DNA of 6,765 bases from CAYUKK01 sp964445305 (GCA_964445305.1 CAYUKK010000036.1:1-6765); one strand, 5' to 3'; numbered from the stretch's first letter, positions 1 to 5,825 are shown. Notes: generated from the sequence alone by a model not told the origin. Made by a program: numbers and translations.

Positions 1-137
1 ACGGTTACGGCCCGCGCAAGCTTACGGCGCTTGTCGGGCTCAAGGACATCATCGTTGTGGACACCAAGGATGCGCTCTTGGTCTGCCGAAAGGATAAGGA
101 CCAACGGGTCAAAGACATCGTCAAACTCATCACCTGA
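1..137 (+). CDS. manC: Mannose-1-phosphate guanylyltransferase, C-terminal end (partial)
   Basis: Only the last 44 codons and the TGA stop (135-137) are present; the in-frame codons start at position 3 and the 5' end is outside the window. The translated tail contains LVGLKDIIVVDTKDALLVCR followed by KDKDQRVKDIVKLIT. The GL-D-hydrophobic-VVDT-DALLV pattern is typical of the end of the nucleotidyltransferase domain of mannose-1-phosphate guanylyltransferases, which make GDP-mannose from mannose-1-phosphate and GTP for polysaccharide synthesis in the cytoplasm. The protein ends shortly after this segment, so it would be the short type without a fused C-terminal cupin/isomerase domain. Related sugar-phosphate nucleotidyltransferases share parts of this motif, so the exact substrate is less certain than the family. 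Because only the tail is visible, nothing can be said about the catalytic site or regulation. Confidence 0.8.
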   Translation, partial: GYGPRKLTALVGLKDIIVVDTKDALLVCRKDKDQRVKDIVKLIT

Positions 138-149
138 GGGGGTTGGGCG

Positions 150-174
150 AAGATAGCTTCCTGTTTATCTTTTT
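150..174 (+). terminator. Possible weak intrinsic terminator after manC
   Basis: AAGATA (150-155) can pair with TATCTT (166-171) around a 10-base loop, and the right arm runs into a T stretch (170-174). It lies 13 bases after the manC stop. The stem is short and AT-rich, so stability would be poor; this is a candidate only. Confidence 0.22.
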
Positions 175-218
175 GCTCACGGACTGAAGATTGACTCAGA
201 ATAACGCAGCACACCGAA

Positions 219-247
219 TTGATTTCAGAGGGATTTGTTGATAGATT
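219..247 (+). promoter_or_regulatory. Candidate sigma-70 promoter for the barrel-protein gene
   Basis: TTGATT (219-224) and TAGATT (242-247) are separated by exactly 17 bases; each matches four of six consensus positions. The predicted start near 254 would leave a short leader that still contains the Shine-Dalgarno at 261-265. The match is moderate, and a TTGACT at 191-196 has no good -10 partner. Confidence 0.33.
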
Positions 248-260
248 GGGGGGGGCAGAA

Positions 261-274
261 AGGAGAGCCCTTTG
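261..274 (+). promoter_or_regulatory. Shine-Dalgarno and TTG start deciding the barrel-protein start
   Basis: AGGAG at 261-265 is followed after six bases by TTG (272-274). A GTG at 278-280 is the other possible start, but its spacing of 12 bases is long. Either start leaves the signal peptide intact, with two or three lysines before the hydrophobic core. Confidence 0.6.
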
Positions 275-1411
275 TCTGTGAAAAAAAAGGATTACCTCGT
301 GGCGAGTCTCCTGTCCTCATGGTTATGGGCCTTGGTCATGGCGGCAACAGCGTTTCCTTGCTCAGACCAGGAAAAGCAGAAAGGAAAAGGAGACGAGGAA
401 GAAAAAAGGTTCGGTGTCGTCGTGCTCCCCGTTGTTTTTTATATGCCCGAAACCAAATTGGGTGGGGGTGCGGGAGGCCTTATCACCTACCGGCCGCGCC
501 GGGTCCCGGCTGAAGCGCGACCTTCTTCTCTCTATTTTTACGCCATATACACTCAGCTCAAACAGTTTTCGACTCAGGCCAGGCCGGAGTTATACCTCAA
601 GAACGAAGAATATCTCTTGACGGGCAAGGTCGTGGCTGAGACTTTCCCGGACAAGTTCTGGGGCATAGGAAGCGATACAGCAGACGAAGCTGAAGAGGAT
701 TACACGCCTCGCACCTTCAGCGTGGAGGCGTATTTCCAGAAAAAAGTATGGGCAAAACAGAAGATGTATGCGGGTTTATACGGTCAGTTTGAAAATTACA
801 GGGTGACCAAGTGCGAACATGGAGGGATGCTGGAAAACCAGGTTTATCCGGGGAGCACAGGCGGGACCACTTCGAGCTTCGGCCTCATCCTCAGTTGGGA
901 CACGCGGGATAACATTTTCTTTGCGACGCGAGGCCATTATCACCAGGTTTTTATCCACTTCAGCCGGCGATTCCTCGGGAGTGACTTCGAGACAACAACG
1001 GTCAAACTGGATCTCAGAAAATTCTTGCCTGTGTTTTCAAAGCACGTTCTCGGCTGGCAAGCTCTTTTCCACTCGGTTCAGGGCCAGCCGTCTTTCAAGA
1101 ATTACGCCAAGCTGGGCGGGGATATGATGATGCGGGGCTACTATTCGGGTCGTTATCGGGATAAATACTTCCTGGGTATTCAGGGAGAATACCGAATGCC
1201 AGTGTGGAAGCGCTGGGGGTTGGCGGCTTTTGCCGGGATTGGGAATGTGGCCAGCCGGCTTGGCGGCTTTAAGCTCGATGAGTTCAAGTATTCTCTGGGC
1301 TTCGGCCTGCGCTTTAAGGTTTCAGCCAGGGAGGGGACAAATCTTCGCCTGGATTTCGCCTGGGGCAAAGGGACATCCGGGTTTTATTTTACTGGCGGCG
1401 AGGCCTTTTAG
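272..1411 (+). CDS. Omp85/BamA-family-like outer membrane beta-barrel protein without POTRA domains
   Basis: The 379-residue product begins with a Sec signal peptide: Lys 4-6, a hydrophobic core at about 8-26, and a likely signal peptidase I site after ATA (25-27). A charged, Lys/Glu-rich stretch (about 32-45) follows, and then the rest reads as alternating beta strands rich in aromatic residues, starting at GVVVLPVVFYMPETKLGGG. SWDTRDN (208-214) followed by a downstream TRG, and RGYYSGRYRD (from 288), resemble the conserved strand and the (V)RGF/Y region of the bacterial surface antigen (D15/Omp85) barrel. The protein ends in Phe, the usual outer-membrane insertion signal. In the family, full BamA or TamA proteins carry N-terminal POTRA repeats; this one has room only for the barrel, so a role in BAM-type protein insertion is doubtful. 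The function is unknown; transport or anchoring is possible. It stands alone between manC and perR. Family confidence is good, function is not assigned. Confidence 0.8.
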   Translation: MSVKKKDYLVASLLSSWLWALVMAATAFPCSDQEKQKGKGDEEEKRFGVVVLPVVFYMPETKLGGGAGGLITYRPRRVPAEARPSSLYFYAIYTQLKQFSTQARPELYLKNEEYLLTGKVVAETFPDKFWGIGSDTADEAEEDYTPRTFSVEAYFQKKVWAKQKMYAGLYGQFENYRVTKCEHGGMLENQVYPGSTGGTTSSFGLILSWDTRDNIFFATRGHYHQVFIHFSRRFLGSDFETTTVKLDLRKFLPVFSKHVLGWQALFHSVQGQPSFKNYAKLGGDMMMRGYYSGRYRDKYFLGIQGEYRMPVWKRWGLAAFAGIGNVASRLGGFKLDEFKYSLGFGLRFKVSAREGTNLRLDFAWGKGTSGFYFTGGEAF

Positions 1412-1591
1412 TTTTTTTGGTGCGGTTTTTAGATGGGGTCGGCCGGCGGCAATTCCTTTTTCGTCAAAAAATTTGAGGTTCATCTCCGGATTAGTTGATA
1501 AAAAACTGGAGTATTGAGGTTTGGCGCCTCATTTCCGCTCAGCTAAGGGCCATCCATCTTTTGAGAATTAAGCTACGTTTGGCCTCTTATT

Positions 1592-1621
1592 AATAATAAA
1601 TGTTAATTAATATAGATTATT
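1592..1621. promoter_or_regulatory. Imperfect 30-bp dyad, candidate Fur/PerR-family operator
   Basis: Centred between 1606 and 1607, 12 of 15 base pairs of this dyad are complementary: AATAAT (1592-1597) with ATTATT (1616-1621), and TTAATTAA (1603-1610) in the middle. The right arm reaches the first two bases of the perR -35 box. A 15-base window at 1591-1605 matches the Bacillus PerR box at 10 of 14 defined positions, its left half at 6 of 7. A TTATTAATAA palindrome sits at 1587-1596. Fur-family repressors commonly bind such AT-rich dyads over their own promoter. AT-rich sequence forms dyads by chance, so this is inference. Confidence 0.45.
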
Positions 1622-1648
1622 GACAGGTCCCCTTTTTTATGTTATTAT
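1620..1648 (+). promoter_or_regulatory. Near-consensus extended -10 promoter of perR, predicting a leaderless mRNA
   Basis: TTGACA (1620-1625) is a perfect -35 box, the spacer is 17 bases, and TATTAT (1643-1648) is a five-of-six -10 box preceded by the extended TG at 1640-1641. Counting seven bases from the end of the -10 puts +1 at 1655, the A of the perR ATG. No Shine-Dalgarno lies between promoter and start, which agrees with a leaderless transcript. Confidence 0.8.
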
Positions 1649-1654
1649 TTTTTC

Positions 1655-2086
1655 ATGAAGGACTTGGTTTCTGTTTTAGAGAATCTCCGGCGGAACGGCT
1701 TCCGGATTACTCCCCAGCGCCTCGCTGTTATCGAGTTTCTCATCGGCAACCAGGCCCATCCGACGGCCGAGGCCATCTACGATGAGTTGAAGAAGCGCTA
1801 CCCGATGATGTCGTTTTCGACCGTTTATAACACCCTCAAAGCGCTCCGAAAAGTTGGGGAAATTACGGATGTTGCTTTTCCCGATGAGCCCGTCCATGTT
1901 GATCCAGACACTCGCCCCCATCATCATTTCTTCTGTCGGGAATGCCGTCAGCTTAAAGATATCTTTCAGGATGTGGAGATTCCCCGCGACCGAATCAACG
2001 GCCATCGCCTGGACTCCTGGCGAGTCTATTTTTACGGGACATGTTCCGATTGCCTGAAAAAACAACCCAAGGAGGTTTCATCATGA
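1655..2086 (+). CDS. perR: PerR-type peroxide-sensing repressor (Fur family)
   Basis: The 143-residue protein has the full Fur-family layout. A winged helix occupies about 1-80, with GFRITPQR (15-22) and the recognition helix region SFSTVYNTLKAL (53-64). A metal-binding dimerisation domain follows. Aligned by eye with Bacillus subtilis PerR, all five regulatory-metal ligands are present: His35, Asp83, His89, His91 and Asp102 (PerR His37, Asp85, His91, His93, Asp104). Asp at the last position is the mark of PerR; Fur has Glu there. Cys94/Cys97 and Cys130/Cys133 form the structural zinc site. In the family, iron-bound PerR is inactivated by H2O2 oxidation of the two His ligands. The start is fixed by the N-terminal alignment although there is no Shine-Dalgarno; the promoter predicts a leaderless message. 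Its stop overlaps the peroxiredoxin start by four bases, so it very likely represses its own operon and peroxide defence. Confidence 0.92.
   Translation: MKDLVSVLENLRRNGFRITPQRLAVIEFLIGNQAHPTAEAIYDELKKRYPMMSFSTVYNTLKALRKVGEITDVAFPDEPVHVDPDTRPHHHFFCRECRQLKDIFQDVEIPRDRINGHRLDSWRVYFYGTCSDCLKKQPKEVSS
2069..2075 (+). promoter_or_regulatory. Strong Shine-Dalgarno for peroxiredoxin inside perR
   Basis: AAGGAGG lies within the last perR codons and is seven bases before the ATG at 2083. It decides the peroxiredoxin start over the in-frame ATG at 2041, which has no ribosome site. The ATGA overlap (2083-2086) suggests translational coupling or re-initiation. Confidence 0.85.
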
Positions 2087-2745
2087 ACGAACTTAAACAA
2101 GAAGGGAGAATGCCCCTCATCGGCGAGAAATTCCCGTCCATCGAGGTCAGGACAACCCATGGCCCCCTCAAGCTCCCCGACGCCTATGCGGGCAAGTGGT
2201 TTGTGCTTTTTTCCCATCCCGGTGATTTTACCCCTGTCTGCACGACGGAATTTTACGCCTTCCAGTTGCGTTATGAGAAATTCCGTCAGCTCAACACGGA
2301 GCTCATTGGCCTGAGCATCGACCAGGTTTTCTCCCACATCAAGTGGGTTCAGTGGATCAAGGACAACCTCAAGGTCAAGATTGAGTTTCCCGTTATTGCC
2401 GACGACCTGGGTCGCGTTTCGGCGCAGCTCGGCCTCATCCATCCCGCCAAGGGAACGAACACGGTTCGCGCTGTTTTCATCGTTGATTCGGAGGGGACGA
2501 TTCGCGCCATTCTCTATTATCCCCAGGAGCTCGGCCGGAATCTGGACGAAATCCTGCGCATGGTCGAAGGCCTCCAGATTTTCGACAAGAACAAGGTCGC
2601 CCTTCCGGCCAACTGGCCCAACAACGAGCTTATCAAGGACGGGGTCATCATCCCTCCCGCAGCCGACGAAAAGACGGCCGCCGAGAGGCCCCACAAATAC
2701 GAGTGTTTTGACTGGTGGTTCTGCCACACCAAGCTTAAAAAATAA
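2083..2745 (+). CDS. Peroxiredoxin, archaeal-type three-cysteine Prx6/AhpC-TSA family
   Basis: The 220-residue cytoplasmic enzyme would reduce H2O2 and organic hydroperoxides using a cysteine thiol. The thioredoxin-fold domain holds the peroxidatic motif HPGDFTPVCTTEF, with the peroxidatic cysteine at residue 53, Thr50 and Pro46, and the conserved Arg129 in NTVRAVFIVD. The C-terminal arm (about 155-220) is the long Prx6-type extension and ends in Cys208-FDWWF-Cys214. That C-X5-C with a WWF core matches the pattern known from archaeal thioredoxin peroxidases such as the Aeropyrum pernix enzyme (Cys50, Cys207, Cys213), in which a C-terminal cysteine resolves the sulfenic acid. The length fits that group. 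It is the second gene of the perR operon, overlapping perR by four bases, so it should be induced by peroxide. The electron donor (thioredoxin or other) is not shown by the sequence. Confidence 0.93.
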   Translation: MNELKQEGRMPLIGEKFPSIEVRTTHGPLKLPDAYAGKWFVLFSHPGDFTPVCTTEFYAFQLRYEKFRQLNTELIGLSIDQVFSHIKWVQWIKDNLKVKIEFPVIADDLGRVSAQLGLIHPAKGTNTVRAVFIVDSEGTIRAILYYPQELGRNLDEILRMVEGLQIFDKNKVALPANWPNNELIKDGVIIPPAADEKTAAERPHKYECFDWWFCHTKLKK

Positions 2746-2769
2746 AAACAAGTCGCGGCCGCCCCTGAG

Positions 2770-2814
2770 CAAGTTGACGTCGAGGCGCTGAGCTGCTATG
2801 CTTGAATCAACTTG
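2770..2814. repeat. Perfect 8-bp inverted repeat bracketing the NYN-gene promoter
   Basis: CAAGTTGA (2770-2777) and TCAACTTG (2807-2814) are exact reverse complements 37 bases apart. The left arm overlaps the -35 box and the right arm overlaps the predicted +1. It could be an operator pair; with 29 bases between arms and no T tract it is not a terminator for the peroxiredoxin gene. Confidence 0.4.
2774..2802 (+). promoter_or_regulatory. Extended -10 promoter for the NYN-LOTUS gene
   Basis: TTGACG (2774-2779, five of six) and TATGCT (2797-2802, four of six) are 17 bases apart, with the extended TG at 2794-2795. Predicted +1 is near 2809, giving a leader of about 53 bases. This argues that the gene is not only read through from perR-prx. 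Confidence 0.6.
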
Positions 2815-2861
2815 AGGCTGGATGATTACCCTCGGGAAAAGCCCTGAAATGAGGTCCTACC

Positions 2862-3617
2862 ATGGTCGAACAAATCGCTGACAGCCACGTCATCAAAATC
2901 GCGCTCCTCATCGACGGTGACAACGCTCAGCCGTCGCTCATCGGCAGCATCCTGACCGAGACGGCCAAATACGGCGCGGTGACCATCCGTCGGGTCTATG
3001 GAGATTGGACAACGGCCAACATGGCCGGGTGGAAAAATGCCCTCAACAACTACGCCATCCAGCCTGTCCAGCAATTCCGCTACACGATTGGCAAGAATTC
3101 AACCGATAGCGCCATGATCATCGACGCCATGGATATTCTTCACAGCAACCTGGTCCAGGGTTTTTGCCTGGTCTCGAGCGACAGCGACTACACCCGACTG
3201 GCAACGAGAATCCGGGAGGCTGGCGTTCTCGTCATGGGGATAGGGAAAAAGACAACGCCCAAGGCTTTCGTCAACGCCTGTAACATTTTCATCTACACAG
3301 AAAACCTTGCCCCGCGTCCATCGCCGCCAAGAAGGAGAGGGCAGGGCAAAGCGCCTCAGCCGCGAGAAGAAAAGCCGAAGGAGCTCGACCCCCTGCCCCT
3401 GCTCAGGGGTGCTTTCGACATGGCCGTCCGGGACGACGGCTGGGCCGACCTCTCGACGATGGGCTTCTACCTCCACCAGCTGGACCCGAGCTTCGACCCG
3501 AGGACATACGGCTTCAAGCAGCTGTCCCAGCTCATCAAGAGCTATTCCGATGTTTTCGAGTCCAAATTCCGGGAAGAAGGCGGCACGACCAAGGTATTCG
3601 TCAGAAGCAAAGAGTAG
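2862..3617 (+). CDS. NYN-domain (PIN-like) RNase with C-terminal OST-HTH/LOTUS domain
   Basis: The 251-residue soluble protein joins two domains. Residues about 12-149 form a NYN (LabA/DUF88, PIN-like) domain. Its acidic motifs are IDGDN (17-21, Asp18 and Asp20), NSTDSAMIIDAMD (79-91, Asp82 and Asp88) and SSDSDYTRLA (105-114, Asp107 and Asp109), the set expected to hold metal ions for phosphodiester cleavage. A basic, proline-rich linker (about 150-175) leads to an OST-HTH/LOTUS domain (about 176-248), seen in DPLPLLRGAFD, DGWADLS and LDPSFDPRTYGFKQLSQLI. LOTUS domains are known as RNA-binding and protein-partner modules, and this NYN-LOTUS order is common in bacteria and also found in animal MARF1-like proteins. 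The likely role is structured-RNA cleavage or decay in the cytoplasm; the target is unknown. The ATG is preceded by GAGG (2851-2854) with seven bases of spacing. It has its own promoter. Confidence 0.9.
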   Translation: MVEQIADSHVIKIALLIDGDNAQPSLIGSILTETAKYGAVTIRRVYGDWTTANMAGWKNALNNYAIQPVQQFRYTIGKNSTDSAMIIDAMDILHSNLVQGFCLVSSDSDYTRLATRIREAGVLVMGIGKKTTPKAFVNACNIFIYTENLAPRPSPPRRRGQGKAPQPREEKPKELDPLPLLRGAFDMAVRDDGWADLSTMGFYLHQLDPSFDPRTYGFKQLSQLIKSYSDVFESKFREEGGTTKVFVRSKE

Positions 3618-3652
3618 TCCTCAAAAAGGATAAATTCAGAACTCACCCCTCT

Positions 3653-3667
3653 CGCTCTCCGAGAGCG
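3653..3667. repeat. Short perfect inverted repeat downstream of the NYN gene
   Basis: CGCTCTC (3653-3659) and GAGAGCG (3661-3667) are exact complements around a single base, 36 bases after the NYN stop. In RNA it could form a GC-rich hairpin with a small loop, but no T tract follows, so it is at best a pause site or a 3'-end stabilising stem. Confidence 0.4.
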
Positions 3668-3732
3668 CTCCTGCTCCTGCATCCATGGTTAACCCCAATC
3701 TTGGCCGGGCGATGTTCCGGGAAGAAAAAGTG

Positions 3733-3760
3733 TCGCCCTCTCGTCAAAAAGGTGTATAAT
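3733..3760 (+). promoter_or_regulatory. Candidate promoter of the M28 peptidase gene (perfect -10, weak -35)
   Basis: TATAAT at 3755-3760 is a perfect -10 box. The best -35 is TCGCCC (3733-3738), three of six positions, with a 16-base spacer. Predicted +1 is near 3767, giving a leader of roughly 72 bases. The weak -35 could mean an activator or an alternative sigma factor, or that the -10 match is chance. Confidence 0.4.
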
Positions 3761-3825
3761 CTCAGGCTCGATTATTTGCTTTTAAAGGTGTGTGCTCATT
3801 GACCTTAGCTTAATTCGAGAATCGG

Positions 3826-3841
3826 AAAGGAGGAAAAATTG
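3826..3841 (+). promoter_or_regulatory. Strong Shine-Dalgarno with TTG start for the M28 peptidase
   Basis: AAAGGAGG (3826-3833) is followed after five A residues by TTG (3839-3841). No in-frame ATG or GTG lies nearby that would keep the Lys-Lys signal-peptide start, so TTG is the best start. Confidence 0.8.
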
Positions 3842-5668
3842 GCCAAAAAATTAAGGCTTTCCCTTCTCACTCTCTGTCTCTTTGTTTTTGCCCTCGTTGC
3901 CCAGACCGCCCAGCAGGCCCCGCCGCAGAAGCCGGAAGACCTGGTCAAGAACCTTGTTCTGGTGGAAAAGACCCAGCCCGTGCCCGAGAAAGTCAAAACG
4001 GGTTTCGAATCCATCACGGCCAGAGACTCCATCGTCATGCTCCGCTATATTGCTTCGGACTTGATGGAGGGCCGAGAAACAGCCACCCGGGGCTACCAGT
4101 TGGCGGCGGAATACGCTGCCTCGCTTCTCTCCCTCTGGAAATTGAAGCCAGGCGGTGACAAGCCAGAGATGCGGCCAACGGGCATGTTTGCCCGACGGAT
4201 GACGGAAACGCCGCCCCCCGCCCCTGAACGAAGCTTTTTCCAGGAGTTGGCTATGCGCGAGCTCACCGACATTTCGACTTCCATCACGCTGGAGGTTCGC
4301 TCAGCGGCTCAACGAAAGACCAGGGATTTCGTTTCCGGGGTGGATTTTATGAGCATGTTTTCAGGCGCTCAGTCGGCTGAGGCGCCGGTCGTCTTTGCTG
4401 GTTACGGGATCGTCGAGAAAAAAGTCAACTGGGACGATTTCAGGAACCTCGATGTGAAGGGGAAAATTGTCCTCATTCTCTCTGAGGCGCCGGGCAAGGA
4501 CAACCCCGAATCGCCTTTCCAGAAAGACAAGGAGCTCAAGGAAAAATACTTCCCGCCAGCGCCGGTCGCACCCTTTGCCCGGCGAGGAGTCGGGTTCAAT
4601 AAAACCCAGGAAATCGCCAAGCTCGGGGTAGCGGCCATTCTCCAGGTCCAGAGTTCGGTGAGCGATAGCGAAATGTTCAAGGACATGGCCGGCCCTCGAC
4701 CCGTCTCCGATGAGCGGCCCATCATCAACCGGCCCCGGCGGCGTCTCCTCCTCCCCGGCGTCAGGGCGCAGATGCCCTGGGAGAGCTCGCCAGTTATCAC
4801 CATCACGAGGGAAATGGCTGATGCTATCCTCGAGAATTCAGGTCAAAGGGTCGACGACTTGAAAAAGAAAATCGACACGACGTTGAAGCCCTTGTCCATG
4901 GAACTCCCCGGGACAAAGCTGACCATCACGACGACATCCACTTCCACCCTCGTCCGCTGCCGCAACGTCGTCGCCTACGTGGAAGGCTCCGACCCAGCCC
5001 TCAAGGAGGAGGTGGTTGTCGTCGGTGCTCATCTTGACCACCTGGGGAAATGGGGCGATTACATCTTTAACGGCGCCGACGACAACGGCTCCGGCTCGGT
5101 GGGCGTTCTGAACCTGGCCCGGGCTTTTGCCCTCAACCCTGAAAAACCGAAACGGACAGTGGTTTTCTGCTTATGGACGGGAGAAGAATCGGGGCTCCTC
5201 GGCTCTCGCTACTATGTCCAGAATCCCCCCTTCCCTCTCGCCAAGACAGTTGCTTACCTGAATATGGACATGATCAGCCGGCCTTACGATGAAAGGAACC
5301 TGAGCCGGATGGCCCGGATGATGAACATCCCTCCCGACCATGAAATCTTCAAGAAGGTCAAGCCGGCCAACTTCCTGCCCGTCTCGTTTTCTGCCGGCGC
5401 CGGGTTGGACGAGATTCTGAGAAATGCCGACCAGGCGATCGGTCTCGACCTTTTGCTGCGAGAATCGGGGGAAACGATGGAGCGAGCTGCCGGCGGCAGC
5501 GACCATGCGTCGTTCGCTTCGGCCAAGATTCCGTGGGTTTTCTGCATCACCAGTATGCATGATGATTATCACCAGACAAGCGACAGTGTGGACAGGGCGA
5601 GCGGAGAGATGATGGAGAAGGTATCGCGGCTCGTCTACCTGACGACTTTCGCCCTGGCCGATAAGTAG
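3839..5668 (+). CDS. Exported M28-family zinc metallopeptidase (aminopeptidase) with PA domain
   Basis: The 609-residue protein starts with a Sec signal peptide: Lys3-Lys4, a hydrophobic core at about 5-20, and a likely cut after AQTA (24) or ALVA (21). A PA-type (protease-associated) insert spans about 150-330 and includes APVVFAGYGI (182-191), VKGKIVLI, and PVITIT before the catalytic part. The M28 domain runs from about 374 to 605. All five zinc ligands can be named by comparison with the Streptomyces griseus aminopeptidase: His398 (HLDH), Asp414 (ADDNGSG), Glu450 with the catalytic base Glu449 (GEES), Asp477 (NMDM) and His578 (DYHQTSD). It should remove N-terminal residues from peptides in the periplasm or outside the cell, feeding peptide use; some M28 members are carboxypeptidases or other hydrolases, so specificity is open. 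It appears monocistronic, with the next gene convergent. Confidence 0.92.
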   Translation: MAKKLRLSLLTLCLFVFALVAQTAQQAPPQKPEDLVKNLVLVEKTQPVPEKVKTGFESITARDSIVMLRYIASDLMEGRETATRGYQLAAEYAASLLSLWKLKPGGDKPEMRPTGMFARRMTETPPPAPERSFFQELAMRELTDISTSITLEVRSAAQRKTRDFVSGVDFMSMFSGAQSAEAPVVFAGYGIVEKKVNWDDFRNLDVKGKIVLILSEAPGKDNPESPFQKDKELKEKYFPPAPVAPFARRGVGFNKTQEIAKLGVAAILQVQSSVSDSEMFKDMAGPRPVSDERPIINRPRRRLLLPGVRAQMPWESSPVITITREMADAILENSGQRVDDLKKKIDTTLKPLSMELPGTKLTITTTSTSTLVRCRNVVAYVEGSDPALKEEVVVVGAHLDHLGKWGDYIFNGADDNGSGSVGVLNLARAFALNPEKPKRTVVFCLWTGEESGLLGSRYYVQNPPFPLAKTVAYLNMDMISRPYDERNLSRMARMMNIPPDHEIFKKVKPANFLPVSFSAGAGLDEILRNADQAIGLDLLLRESGETMERAAGGSDHASFASAKIPWVFCITSMHDDYHQTSDSVDRASGEMMEKVSRLVYLTTFALADK

Positions 5669-5790
5669 AGACGAGGTTTGCTGCGCGCTTGTTTGAGGAA
5701 GAAGGCAAACTGTCGAGAACCTCGAAATTGCCGACAGCCATTTACGAGCGACGCAATCTGATCATTATTCTGAGGAATCAGCGAGATAAG

Positions 5791-5817
5791 GAACGCACCC
5801 GAAGGGTGGCGTGGTTC
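5791..5817. terminator. Imperfect hairpin between convergent genes
   Basis: CACCC (5796-5800) pairs with GGGTG (5804-5808) around GAA, and GAAC (5791-5794) with GTTC (5814-5817) outside an asymmetric internal loop. It sits between the M28 stop and the minus-strand VWA stop, where a shared terminator would be expected. Neither strand shows a good T tract after it, so intrinsic termination is doubtful. Confidence 0.25.
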
Positions 5818-5825
5818 GGGGGCCC

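Noticed and set aside
350..361. Possible lipoprotein cleavage before Cys30 of the barrel protein
   Set aside because: The residues before the Cys are Ala-Phe-Pro, which do not fit a lipobox; a signal peptidase I site at ATA is better, and barrels are not normally lipidated.
1412..1586. Search for a small gene or RNA between the barrel gene and the perR promoter
   Set aside because: No frame with a ribosome site and protein-like codons was found, and no stable hairpin followed by T residues; the region appears to be plain intergenic sequence.
2041..2082. Upstream in-frame ATG extending the peroxiredoxin by 14 residues
   Set aside because: It lies in the perR zinc-site codons, has no Shine-Dalgarno, and the extra residues do not fit the family; the ATG at 2083 has AAGGAGG at ideal spacing.
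1655..2086. Ferric uptake regulator (Fur) or zinc regulator (Zur) instead of PerR
   Set aside because: The Asp at residue 102 together with Asp83 matches PerR; Fur would have Glu at residue 102. A gene pair with a peroxiredoxin also fits PerR.
2755..2762. GCGGCCGC palindrome after the peroxiredoxin gene
   Set aside because: A simple GC palindrome without a loop or T tract; it is not a terminator and has no sign of being a functional site.
2032..2772. Long open frame on the minus strand opposite the peroxiredoxin
   Set aside because: It mirrors the codon pattern of the clear peroxiredoxin gene, has no recognisable domain and no ribosome site; long antisense frames are common opposite GC-rich genes.
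3707..3738. Inverted 6-mers GGGCGA / TCGCCC upstream of the M28 gene
   Set aside because: Six-base arms 20 bases apart are expected by chance at this base composition, and no T tract or known operator pattern accompanies them.
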